Of a stretch of 64,000 nt of DNA, positions 9,438 through 19,883 are shown piece after piece. The notes beneath the pieces are model-generated. The model had not been told where the DNA came from, made no database searches, and worked only from the letters and a program-made list of their open reading frames with translations. Each line of letters begins with the position of its first letter. Position 1 is the first letter of the stretch. A program made the position numbers and the translations under genes. Source of the DNA: Phaeodactylum tricornutum CCAP 1055/1 (taxonomy: Eukaryota > Bacillariophyta > Bacillariophyceae > Surirellales > Neidiaceae); NCBI RefSeq assembly GCF_000150955.2, contig NC_011688.1, positions 619,012 through 683,011 on the forward strand, in the 5' to 3' direction.

Positions 9438-12050
9438 ATGAAGACTATCAGGCCAGTTGGTATCCTCCGTCGCCCTTCCCGTTATCTCTTCACCAAAATA
9501 TGCCCGATGCTCTTGCTTGCCCTTTTTTTCGTCTTGCAAACCATCATATTGAAATGGTATCAAGCTCGTGCCGGCATTATCAACAACTACCGGACGGTAT
9601 ATTTGACAACAAAGGCATGTGATCCACACTGTAATTCTGGGATTTCGGATATTATCATTGGCACAAACACCAGAAAGATTGCTGACTTAATGGATAGCGG
9701 TTACCTCCCTGCCTCACTCGGCACGAGTAAGAGCAGCTCGACAATTCCTGTCAATCTCGTGAAGGGAAATGGGGAGGGGACGATTCAGCCCGTGTCTATG
9801 ATACTGCTACGTGCCATAGGAAATGCCCTTCCGCCACGTCATAGCTCAGAACAAACGCTCTTGAATGTGGACTTTATTCTTCAGCACGAGGAAACCTTCC
9901 CAAATACGTCTCGGCACTGGTTCCTCAACAGGCTTGTGGATCCACACATAGAGTGGCAAGTTGTGCAAAAACTTCAGCGAGCAAATGAATCCTTCACTAT
10001 CATTCCCTTCGACTTGAAAGTCTATGGCTCCCTTTCGTATCGTTTCGATCTGTTCGAATTTGCCGACCAAATTCATTCGGCTCACACTGATGCATCTAGG
10101 GGATCGGGGCGTCGAAAGATGGCCGAGGAGCGCATGTTTCACGATAAACTGCTCTACACTGCCAACGTCAATGGAGTGCGCAATGAAATGCTCAGATATG
10201 GCAAGCTGCGAAGTTCTGCAGACTACATTCTTCCATTCGACGGCAACTGCTTCCTCACTCGCAAAGCTTGGGAGGCTATTCAACGGGATATACTCAGCAA
10301 TCCGAAGGTCAAATACTTTGCCGTACCGATGGATCGCCTCGTTGAGGAAAATACAGCACTCTTGTTGAGCTCATACAAGCCAAATCCAGTTGAAGAACCC
10401 CAACTTATCTTCCATCGACGATCTGTCGCTATTTTCAATCCGAACTTGCCTTACGGGCGTCGCAACAAAGTCGAGCTATTGCTTCGGTTAGGGATTGTAG
10501 GCGCATGGCACAAATCCCACAAAAACAAGTGGGACCACAAGCTTGAACGGTCTCATCCAATTGTGGACATAAAACCAGATTCGATCGCGACCGCAACTGG
10601 TACAGCTGGCTGGGTATCTCGATTATATTCCGGCAATAAAAATGCGGAACTTTCAGACCATGGCACTGCTACCACTCGAGCCAGCCTACGTCGCACAGCG
10701 ATATCAAATTTACTCGACCGATTGGACTTGCGTGCAGCTGTGAACTTGTACAATTTCACTTCACATACCATGCTCTTCTATAACATGCAGCAGGTAAATT
10801 CGTTACGGTTGCAATGGCAGAGTGGCCAGCTGCAAGCTCCAATGATAAGAAGGCTTATGGAGTTGGCTTCCAACTTTCTGAACGAGGGCCCTTGGTCTGT
10901 TCTTAACACAATTCCGTTCGGCTGTGGCCCTTCTCAAAACTTTCATGACGGCGACTATACCCGGCCACTTAATTGGCCTCAGAGCAACGAGTCCAGCTAC
11001 AGCAATTGGTCAAGATTCTACCTTTCGAAATATGGAAAGAGCATTCCTGGAAGTGCCGTGTACAGCGAAGGAAGTGATCAGTTTGATCGCACACAATTCA
11101 ACTCGATGCAGCAGAGGACAACTGTTCTGGCACTTGCCTACGCAATATCAGGGAAACAATCTTATGTACAAGAAGCAGCCGAAAATCTTCGTGTACGGTT
11201 TCTTGACCCGAAAACCAAAATGAACCCAAACTTCACTTGTAGTCGAGGTATGTGGGAAGGCAACCCACCCAAATATGTGAAAAATACGTTTGGCACGTCC
11301 GAAATGAACGGAATGTATTTCTTTCTTGACGCCGTGAGGATTGTGGAGACTTCCGGAGCCTTATCGACCACGGAGATAGACAAACTGCATATTTGGTTTC
11401 GCGACTATCTTCTATGGCTGGTTGAGACCAACGGACCAGATCAGGATATAATGATTGGGGAAAGCCAAAGCGATGTGCCCGACAACTTTGCACCAAACCA
11501 TCGCGGTCTGTACTTCGATATACAGCTAGCATCTGTTGCAGCATATTGTGGTAACTTGACCTTGGCAGTCCACACGTTGCACCGGACCTTGGCTCGACTA
11601 GATGCGCACGTCAACTCTATCGGTGCGATGCGACAAGAGGCATGTGGAGACCGTAACTGTGAAGACTTTATTGCCTTTGCAATTAATGGATGGTCAGTAG
11701 CTGCTCGTATCGCTTCCTCAGTTGGGATCAACTACTGGTGGCGCTTTCCGGTTGGAAAACAATCCAAGCTCTGTCTTGCTATGGAATATAACAGTTTTCT
11801 CCTGCGCAATCGAGATCCCTGTGCACAAAGTAATACTGTGGGAGACAATACTGCCACCCGATGGTGGCCGCTCCTGTTTGAAGCCAAGCTACACTGTCCT
11901 CACTCGGAGATACAACATAGCAGCTCCTCTTCGCCGGAGATTTTTGGCGGCTCAAGATGTCATCACCCGGCTTTAAGCGGCGAGGTAGCGCCCTTTTGGA
12001 ATTTGAATTTGCCAACTGACAAGCAACACGGGTACTCAAAGAAACTGTAG
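9438..12050 (+). CDS. Type II membrane protein: glycosyltransferase-like plus alginate-lyase-like domains
   Basis: An 870-aa intronless protein from the ATG at 9438 (the frame stays open to a TTG at 9354, but this ATG precedes a good signal anchor). Residues 1-20 are basic and 22-39 form one membrane helix (MLLLALFFVLQTIILKW), so the protein is probably Golgi or ER anchored with a lumenal C-terminus. Residues ~110-370 look like a GT-A type glycosyltransferase fold, with ADYILPFDGNCFLTRKAW near 261-278. Residues ~480-770 resemble the alginate lyase (PF05426-type) helical toroid: NEGPWSVLNTIPFGCGPSQN near 480 and the catalytic-region motif NHRGLYFDIQ near 686. Several N-glycosylation sequons are present. 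It may act on cell-wall or secreted acidic polysaccharide; the substrate is unknown. The two-domain reading is inference. Confidence 0.7.
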   Translation: MKTIRPVGILRRPSRYLFTKICPMLLLALFFVLQTIILKWYQARAGIINNYRTVYLTTKACDPHCNSGISDIIIGTNTRKIADLMDSGYLPASLGTSKSSSTIPVNLVKGNGEGTIQPVSMILLRAIGNALPPRHSSEQTLLNVDFILQHEETFPNTSRHWFLNRLVDPHIEWQVVQKLQRANESFTIIPFDLKVYGSLSYRFDLFEFADQIHSAHTDASRGSGRRKMAEERMFHDKLLYTANVNGVRNEMLRYGKLRSSADYILPFDGNCFLTRKAWEAIQRDILSNPKVKYFAVPMDRLVEENTALLLSSYKPNPVEEPQLIFHRRSVAIFNPNLPYGRRNKVELLLRLGIVGAWHKSHKNKWDHKLERSHPIVDIKPDSIATATGTAGWVSRLYSGNKNAELSDHGTATTRASLRRTAISNLLDRLDLRAAVNLYNFTSHTMLFYNMQQVNSLRLQWQSGQLQAPMIRRLMELASNFLNEGPWSVLNTIPFGCGPSQNFHDGDYTRPLNWPQSNESSYSNWSRFYLSKYGKSIPGSAVYSEGSDQFDRTQFNSMQQRTTVLALAYAISGKQSYVQEAAENLRVRFLDPKTKMNPNFTCSRGMWEGNPPKYVKNTFGTSEMNGMYFFLDAVRIVETSGALSTTEIDKLHIWFRDYLLWLVETNGPDQDIMIGESQSDVPDNFAPNHRGLYFDIQLASVAAYCGNLTLAVHTLHRTLARLDAHVNSIGAMRQEACGDRNCEDFIAFAINGWSVAARIASSVGINYWWRFPVGKQSKLCLAMEYNSFLLRNRDPCAQSNTVGDNTATRWWPLLFEAKLHCPHSEIQHSSSSSPEIFGGSRCHHPALSGEVAPFWNLNLPTDKQHGYSKKL

Positions 12051-12484
12051 GTTTGTATGCTAATGAACGGCCGAAGGTCACCTCTATGGAGTGAGTGTGC
12101 AGACAACTATTTGTTGACTATGAAAGAGATTTATGCTTTGATTGCAAATGCCAAATTGGTTTTCTCACTATCAATGGGTATCGACGTGTAGTTTCCACTA
12201 CTCATATAGCAACTTAATTGAAATGGCTTACTGTAAAAATGTTTGAGCTTACAGTTAACAATTAAATATAGATCGTCTCGACGGAGTTACCGATCACATT
12301 GATTCCTTGATGGCTGCATGCCTACTGTTAACGTAAATTGTCCGATAAAGTTTGATCCTAAAGTACCAAACAATACAGCTATTACCAGTACGCGCGAATT
12401 GCGAATTTCTTTTTATGACGTTTCCTCTGAGTGTGTATATATCCATTCCCGTCTGCAGTGTTTCTTGGTAAATAAGCGTACAAA
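12051..12484. other. convergent intergenic spacer
   Basis: About 430 bp between the 3' ends of a plus-strand and a minus-strand gene. AT-rich, presumably 3' UTRs. It contains motifs like TTACAGTTAAC but nothing coding. Confidence 0.4.
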
Positions 12485-13725
12485 TTAGTCTTCGTCATCG
12501 TTGGCCGCAGCTTCCTCCTCTTCTTCCTGTTGCTTGGTGACGGTTGCGGCGTATTGGTCGGACACCTTGCACTGCACCCCCACAAAGTTGGTCACGTTGC
12601 CACCAGCATCCCGCAAGGCAGCAATGAAGAACTGATTCCAAAATGTGGTACCGTCCACGCGATAATTGAGCAAGCAGACCGACATATCGTTCCCCTGTTC
12701 AATGGCCTTACGGATACGCTCCACGGCTTTGGGGTCGGTCTCGGGTCCCTGTAGGAAACGACAATTTCGTCCGAGAATTTGATCCAAGGAGTATCCCGTC
12801 AAGTTGAGAAAGCCCTGCGAGGCATACACGATCGGATTATCCGGCAGAGAGGGATCGGTGACGACAAAGTTTTGCTGCGCCGTTTGGAGGGCCTTGATAA
12901 AGGAAAAATCGGGATCGTCCAGGACCTTGTTGGCGATGCCTTGCGACGACGCCAGGAGTCCATCAACGTCCGTTTTGTTGTTGTTGGCGCTATCGATGAG
13001 GGTATCGGCCTTTTCTTCGCCCAAGTGCGAACGAATGGAAGTCTTGAGCTTTTCGTTCTCTTCCTTAAGGAGGGAGACCGACTGCTGGAGGGATTCCAAC
13101 AAGAACTTTTTGCGAATTCGGGAGCGCTTGGCGTGCTCGCGATTGCGTTCGCTGTAAAAGGAATTCGAGAGGTAAGATTGGTGCGTGATCGAGCAAAAGG
13201 CGAGAAACGGTTGGCTGTTCTCGTGGTACTTCTGGTATGCTATGTGGGTACGTACCGACGTTCAACCTTTTGCTGTTCGGACATTTTACGATCCGATCGA
13301 CTGCCACTACCGCTCGTGCTGCTGGACGACGACTTTTTCTTGGGCGCGGCGTACTGCAAGTGATGGGTTGCCTGAGGGGCGGACTTGTACGGGACGGGCG
13401 CGGTGGCTTGCACGTTGATGCCTCCGGCAACTCCCATAGTCAAGGCAGGCTTGCTGTTGTCGTACAACTGAGTCGTGTAAAGTCCTCCACCTTGCTGGAC
13501 GGGTTGGTATTGCCCATCCTGTGTCGCTTTCGAAGCCATGGTGGTGACCTCGCGTTCTCCCGAATTCAACAATTCCTCCTTCTGTTCGGACATGAAGACC
13601 GTGTCTCCGTCAGGCGTGAACATGACGTCTCCAAAGATATCATCCAGATTCAGCGTAGCTGGGTTGCCCCTGTTGGTCACGGCGGCTTGTGCATGCGCCG
13701 AAAGGCTTTTGTTGTTGTCGGTCAT
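12485..13725 (-). CDS. AUREO1a: Aureochrome 1a, blue-light bZIP-LOV transcription factor (2 exons)
   Basis: Exons 13725-13256 and 13151-12485 are joined across a 104-nt intron (donor GTACGT, acceptor TTACAG), restoring Arg157 and an unbroken bZIP. The product is 378 aa. Residues 1-150 are a disordered N-terminal region with a Ser/Lys stretch. The basic region RRERNREHAKRSRIRKK spans ~156-172, followed by a leucine zipper to ~200. The C-terminal LOV domain (~239-367) has the flavin-binding motif GRNCRFLQ with photoadduct Cys287, then NYRVDGTTFWNQF and the Ja-region ending in a run of Glu. Family knowledge: stramenopile-specific photoreceptor that binds FMN, dimerises and binds TGACGT-type DNA; 1a controls high-light acclimation and light-triggered division in P. 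tricornutum. Length and Cys number match AUREO1a as I remember it. Confidence 0.95.
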
Positions 13726-14593
13726 GGTAATGAAATGTATAGCAAAAGGGAACCTAGTGTTGGTGGTGGTGGTGATAGTCGTCAACAGCGAGACAACGAA
13801 ATCAGTGTCTGTTACAGCAGCGACCGGCGCCTGAGATTTTATGGCTTGACAACCTAAAAAAAGCATACAAAGCAGGATCAGGAACCCGGACGGCATCAAC
13901 AAGTTCAAATGACCCTGGTAGTTGTCCCTCGTAAGAAAGGTACGCGGAATGACCATACCCAGACTTCGAGACGTCGGATCTTTCGCGGACTGGGGACTGG
14001 GGATCTGCTCGACCTTATCACAAGACTTACGTGGCGACAGAACAGCTATGAAAGCCTTTGATTGGCTGATACAGTCATTCATCGACATTCATCTAGGTCA
14101 CATCTAAGACATGCAGTTGCTTTTCTGTCAACATTCCATTGCTGCGGTCCCTTGTTACATATAATGACTTTGTTCTATTGGAGAAATGACCGTGGAACAC
14201 TTTGAGCGTATTAGTTTCTCCCTTGGAACCGGTTTTCAAGATCGTCGTTAAATGACCCAAATGACCTTTTCCCGCAAAATGAGGAGCGAATGAGAATTTC
14301 CATTGTCTGACAGTCGTTTCCCGCTTCGGAATCCAACTACGACCGGGCTGGGCTCTATGCAAGACCGTACGAAACGAGGAGTCCGCCCATTGAAACTGCT
14401 CTCAGTTTGCAAAAATCCGGTGGTAATTTGTACATGCGATCGTGCGAGATACTGTTGAGTCGGCCATATCCGATGTAATTAGCCACGTTTGTTCTTCACC
14501 AACGTGTCTCCGCAAAAAAAGAAACGTTTAGATTGACCAAACGCATTTGGTTTTTGGTTATTATGCATGTTTTCACATTTGTTAGCTTAAGTG
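13726..14593. other. aureochrome upstream region
   Basis: Holds the aureochrome promoter and leader and the 3' flank of the ankyrin gene downstream. The aureochrome frame stays open without an ATG for about 120 codons upstream (to 14088), but there is no family similarity there. Nothing else is recognised. Confidence 0.4.
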
Positions 14594-16066
14594 TTAGAGT
14601 CCCCTGACACACACCTTTAGTAGAGGTACGGTGTCATTTCTTGGTGTGCTGGTATGGGAAAACAAATATTTCTGTTGTCCCGTTGCTGTTTTATCCTCTT
14701 TCGACGGCACCGCCCGTGCCGTCAACGTACTGAGAATGTCCGCCATTTCATCTTCTTCCAGACTATAATAACTCCCATCTTCGTCTTCATCATCGAATTC
14801 GTCACTGTCGAGCTCACTGTCGCTGCCACTTTCATCATCATCCGATCCTTCAAACTCTTCGCTCTCAGTGTCGCTTCTATAGGAACCTTCTTCCTCCATC
14901 ATACTATATTTCAAAAATTGCGCTTCCCCCGGTAGCATCTGGCGCGAAGCGACCAGTTTGGCCAATTCGCAGGTTAAAGCATTCGCGGGATCCGGTAGAG
15001 GAGCGCTGAAGGGTCTTTCCATGAACAAGGCTGGTGGTGACTGCTCACGCGGTGGCATTCCGTGACCCGACAAGTCTGGCCAGTACATGTCCTTTCGGGC
15101 TCTGAAGTAGGGAATCCATGCACACCAGTGCTCCCTGCGTATGTACGAGAGCGGTAGGGCCCCTCGAGAATCCTCGAGATAGAGAAGGTTTGGATCGTGA
15201 CTGAGGATGACATCAACAACGGTCAGGGCGGGCTTGACAGCCCAACAGGCGTCATGCAAGGGTGTCCGACCGTAATCGTCGGAAACCTGCAGGCTCGTCC
15301 CACATTCTAACATGACCCGCAATGCATCCACGTTTCCAAGACGACAAACAGTATGCAACAGGCTTTCCCCAAACTTATTGCATGGATTTGGGGAAATTCC
15401 TGATTTCATGAGGGATCGGAGCGTCTCCATACCGCCCTTCTTGACAACTTCGATGAGATAGACGTCATAGGAAGCTTGCTGCAAAGGAGTAGGCATGTTG
15501 TAATAGGCTGTGTGCAACGTTTCAAACCTTGCCGTGGAATATCCACGGGCGCTAATCATAGTGTCCAGGAAAGCCTGGGGCGATACAGTTGAACCTTCCT
15601 CAAGCTACCGGCATCAACACCGGTGGGAGATATGTGAGAAACATTGCAAGTGACCAAAGGTTGGCGATTATGTCAAGTTTCTCTTTCTACTTACCTCTTT
15701 GAAAGGGATTGGTAACTGCGACTTGCTCTCCAAGATTACATTTTTCCGAAAAGTGAGGTACTTGACAAAGAGAGTGTTCATCGACGTTTCGGAACCCTGA
15801 ACAGGATTGGACGAAATATCATCTCTCTTGTTCTTCTTGACCTTCATGCTGGAATCTTTCTTGCTTGATTTTGTTTGCTTTTGAAGAAACCAGTTGCGAA
15901 AGAAAGTTCTGTTGGCAACTTGTTCTGGTGGGGGTCCCTCTACGGTTTTGCCGCGGTTCGATGCCAAGAAGACGGCCTGCAAAGTTGCCGGAATGCGGCT
16001 TTGGCGAGCCCCCGATCGTACCGGCTGCTGCTGGGCTTGGGATTCTTGCGCTCTCAGATCAACCAT
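14594..16066 (-). CDS. Ankyrin-repeat protein, tandem copy A (2 exons)
   Basis: Exon 1 is 16066-15695 and exon 2 is 15604-14594, split by a 90-nt intron (GTAAGT...GGTAG) at phase 0; the product is 460 aa. The N-terminus has SRIPATLQAVFLASNRGKTV, nearly the same as in copy B. A basic Lys-rich linker follows, then about four ankyrin-type helices with FGESLLHTVCRLGNVDALR and DDYGRTPLHDACWAVKPALT, the motif REHWCAWIPYF, and a long Asp/Glu/Ser acidic stretch ending EEDEMADILSTL. No signal peptide is seen, so it is probably nuclear or cytosolic. Family knowledge: this YGRTPLHDACW type belongs to a large diatom ankyrin family of unknown function. The adjacent paralog at 17155-18656 shares the intron position. 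Confidence 0.85.
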
Positions 16067-17154
16067 GATGTCCGCGACGAATGAGTAAATATGGCAGACA
16101 GCAAGAAGGCCGCCCGAGTAAAAAATGTGATCGCTGAAGTGAATTCCCAAAATGTTTGTTCTGCGTGTCCACATGCAGGAAGGCCGGTGAGTGGAAACGA
16201 ACTTCAACATGTTTCAAGTTTACGTGGTGCGTTCCTCGATACGCCAAGTTGACATATATAGGGCTGGCCATATTGTCATGTAAATAAATGCTTCCCACTT
16301 TTTCAATAAGTCTTTCGCTTGATAATATAATATCCACCGAAGGATGCAATCACGAAAGCTTCAACGAAAATAGTCATCACTAAATGACCAAGATCATGGA
16401 TATTTCAAATTTACCTTCTTCGATGATTGACAGTGAATACCTAGCTCTTTGGAGAGCGCAGCTGAGAGTCGTGATGGTTATTGACCCAATCTCTATGGAA
16501 CCCGAGCTGATAAGAGGAAAAGGGATACAATGACCGTTGTACAAGCTTCGATATTCACGGTCAATTCACAACGACGCTTCCTTGTTAGTAGAAGCTCAAA
16601 GAAGTCGGTCAACAAAATGACTGAAGGTAGGTGGGTTCTTTCTATTCATTGTCTATTCGATTGAGCAGGTTGATAGCATACCGCTGTTCAAACTTCACGC
16701 CTACAACCTTCTTTCTGCTTCAAAAAGAAGCCTCAAAGTGTCAAGCAGACGAATCGTACAGACGGATGCCTTTTCCTGACACTGAAGAATTTGAGTACCT
16801 GCAAAGTTCACTCTGACAGTGAAAAGGAAATAGCATTAAGCCCGCCAGCGGACATTTTGTTCCAGTGATACAAATGCTGGTCGCGGGTCTAACCCATTCA
16901 CCGCAGGTGAAGGCAAAAGCCTGTCTTCAGATAATGGAGCTCAATCAAACATTATGAGGTTACCGTTAGCAACGACAGAGACTTTGGCTGCAAATCATTC
17001 CCTCTATACGAAATGTTTTCAAAGCGGTGAAAAGCACTTCACTGTCAGCGAAATTCTTTCAAGTGAAGAACGATTTTTCGTTTCGTTCACACCACATCAT
17101 CGATTTGTAAATATCGTATGTAATTACATATATGTGATTGACTTTTGATGTCAG
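16067..17154. other. spacer between the tandem ankyrin genes
   Basis: About 1.1 kb holding the copy A promoter and copy B 3' flank. Short frames such as 16631-16816 have no motif. It contains scattered CACTGTCAG/CTGACAGTG words, but no gene is recognised. Confidence 0.4.
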
Positions 17155-18656
17155 CTACTGTTTCTCGACTGACGCTGCCCGGGGTGCCAATGTATTCAGA
17201 ATACTTGCCATCTCGTCTTCGTCCAAGCTGAAATCGCTCGCATCGTCTTCACTATCGTACTCGCTGTCATCATCGCTGTCGCTCTCAGTACCACTGCCAA
17301 TTCCTTCATCACTACCGCTCTCGTCACCAGATTCTTCGGCGTCTTCCTCCGCCTCGCTACTAGAACGAGACTCGTCGTCTTCATCGGTCACATCGTATTG
17401 CAAAAACTGAGCTTCGTCCGGTTGCATCTTACCGGAAACTACCATTTTGGCCATTTCGCAAGTCAAAGCGTCCTTGGGGTCGCGCAACGGTCGGGTATTG
17501 GCTCCTTGTGTGCACAGCAGCGGGGGTGCTTCTGCCTTAACTTGACTATCCGTGTCGGTGTTGTTGGTCAGCACCGGCCAATACGTGTGCTTCCTCGCCT
17601 CAAGGTACGGGACCCACTCACACCAGTGTTCCTTGCGCACGTAAGAGAGCGGCAAGGCGCCTCGACAGTCGGACATGTACAGCAAACGAGGATCGCGTTC
17701 GAGGATCAAGTCGACAACCGCAAAGGCCGGTTTCGCCGCCCAGCAAGCGTCGTGTAGCGGCGTTCGGCCGTAATCATCGGCCACCTGCAGGTTGGTACCG
17801 CACTCCAAAAGTACCTTTAACAAATCGACGTCACCGCGACGGCAGATCATGTGCAAGAGACTTTCCCCAAAAGTGTTACAGGGGTTGGGCGAAACACCGG
17901 ACTTGAAGATATTCCGAAGGGTTTCCACTCCGTTTTTCTTGACGAGATCAATGAGGTAGACGTCGTAGGAAGCTTGCTGCAACGCAGTGGGCTTGTTATA
18001 GTAGGCCGTTTGCAAGGTTTTAAACTTTTCCGTGGAGTAACCGCGTGCCGCGATCATATCATCCAAGTAGGATTGGGGCGAAATAGCCTGCTTTTCTTCA
18101 ATCTGCGAAAGAGAAGAAAGCTCAGAGCGTGAGTTACGTATACAATGGAAACGTGAACACGAGTGTCCTCGATCAACCAATGATTGACTACTTCACGTAC
18201 CACAGCTGCTGCACGAGTTGACGGAGTTGGTTTGCTTTTGGCGTTACTAGCCTTTCCAAAACTAATCGACGTGCTGGACAAAATCTTACTCGACTTGTCG
18301 ACGCTCTGCGGAGGTGCCGAGAAGCGTGATTGCTTGTTGTTGTTGTTGTTATTTTTGTAAAAGTTGTTCTTGACGAATTTGCCGCTGTTTTTGTTGCCTT
18401 TCTTGTTCCACTTCTTGTAGCCATTCTTGTAGCCGCTATTCTTTTCCGCTTCCGGCTTCTTTTGGAAGAATATCTTGCGAAAGAATACCTTGTAGGCAAC
18501 TTTGCCCGGAGGAGGGCGATCCACCGTCTTTCCTCGGTTAGACGCCAAGAAAACGGACTGTAAGGCCGCCGGAATGCGACCCTGACGAGGCCGTGGGGGC
18601 TGGGGCTGGGGCTGAGGCTGCTGAGCTTGCGTTTGTTCAAGTGTTCGGCGAACCAT
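17155..18656 (-). CDS. Ankyrin-repeat protein, tandem copy B (2 exons)
   Basis: Exon 1 is 18656-18201 and exon 2 is 18102-17155, with a 98-nt phase-0 intron (GTACGT...TCGCAG); the product is 467 aa. The layout is the same as copy A: a Gln/Pro-rich start, GRIPAALQSVFLASNRGKTV, a Lys/Asn-rich low-complexity linker (runs of Asn around residues 100-110), the ankyrin block with TFGESLLHMICRRGDVDLL and DDYGRTPLHDACWAAKPAF, then KEHWCEWVPYL. A long acidic Ser/Asp/Glu tail ends in LDEDEMASILNTL. Exon 2 starts IEEKQAISPQSYLDD against LEEGSTVSPQAFLDT in copy A, which fixes both acceptor sites. A DNA or RNA contact through the basic linker is possible but unproven. Confidence 0.86.
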
Positions 18657-19507
18657 GACGTGCAAGCAATAATTGAGTATAATCTGGGGACGGGAAGCAA
18701 GAAGATTGCGTTTCAGGGACTTTCAGTCGAGTTTATGCGAAAGAAGCTTTTTATGTTGTGCAGGAGCCGTATTAGGATGTTGTGTGGGAATCGAACCTCA
18801 ATCTATTTTGTGTTGACGTGGTGCATAGACGGAGATGCCGATTAGAATTACATACGTCGATCACAAGGGCTATTTACAACAAAATAACGCTTACTTAGTT
18901 GTTCAAATGACAGTTCACTGATCGGGACACATGGTTTTGGAACCAGCCAATCACGTGCCCCCCGTAAATTTCCCATTTATTTGTTAGATAAATGATAGAA
19001 ACCATAATTGAATTCAGCAGGAATCGAGTCATTCTTAGTGACCCAAGCGCTATATATATTTCGGTTCGATTTCGAAATTCCATACAACTTCACGAAAGAA
19101 AATCTCTGAAGTTCATGGGAGTTGATACATCGAAATCCTCCTGGCCAACAAACACTTATCGATATATTCTATACAAAGCTCAGGCGTCCAAGAACCGATC
19201 CTATAGCTTCTGGCCGCCACCTAGTACAGATGTTTGGAGTACTTTCCCAAAATAATGTGTTGCTTTGAACTGAGGAACAGCAGTTATCGTATAAGATAGT
19301 CTGAACTATGTGGATGCAAGCACGGGTTCCAAAGTAAGGTCTGCACACACGAAGGCGTGTAATGAACAGTCAGCACTGACGCCAAAGCAAATTTCATTGG
19401 ACGGTGCGATACGAGGCCTGTAGCACGAGAGCCTATATCGTTTAACGACAGTACATTAGTACGCGAACTTTTCTCGATCAAACGTTAGGTAGCGCGAACA
19501 AGCATAT
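18657..19507. other. upstream region of ankyrin copy B
   Basis: About 850 bp between the copy B start and the mirror-repeat region. No coding region is supported. The word GGTTCGATTCC occurs on the minus strand near 18787-18797 but lacks the stems of a tRNA. Confidence 0.4.
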
Positions 19508-19659
19508 GGGGATGGCCGAATAGACCTAAAACTAAGGAGTGAAAACTCCTTGCACGACTCATCCACGTCATACTCAGAAATGCTTTCGATCCGGCCGTTT
19601 GCGATTCAAACGAACAACGCAAGCACGCCATCCACGTCCACAATCAACAGAGATCGAAC
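19508..19659 (-). repeat. Outer inverted arm, left copy
   Basis: A 152-bp stretch that is the reverse complement of 32540-32691, with about 6 mismatches by eye. Similarity stops sharply at GGGGATGGCC on this side. It lies just outside Copia element 1 and marks the left end of the mirror-image region. Confidence 0.85.
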
Positions 19660-19677
19660 ATTTTTTGAGAATGTTAC

Positions 19678-19883
19678 TATTGAAGAACACAAAACGACGA
19701 TGGAGATCACAGTTAAGGAAAACGATGAACTACGAAGATTATGAGTCTACAATGTACTCTTGGATATTCGTAGGGACTGTGGGGCTGTGATTCGTTGTGT
19801 GTGGGACGGAAGCGACTTGGAGTTTAGCAGTAGGCGATTGAACTTCTGGTAAGACGCTGTCCTTACCAGGAGTTGGATCAACA
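19678..19883 (-). repeat. 3' LTR of element 1
   Basis: 206 bp, identical to the copy at 24749-24954. On the element strand it starts TGTTGATCC and ends TTCAATA, so the ends are TG...TA rather than TG...CA. The pol stop codon (19741-19739) lies inside this LTR. Confidence 0.95.

Noticed and set aside
18781-18860. Possible tRNA on the minus strand (GGTTCGATTCC T-loop-like word)
   Set aside because: Flanking bases do not form the T-stem or acceptor stem; no A-box at the right distance.
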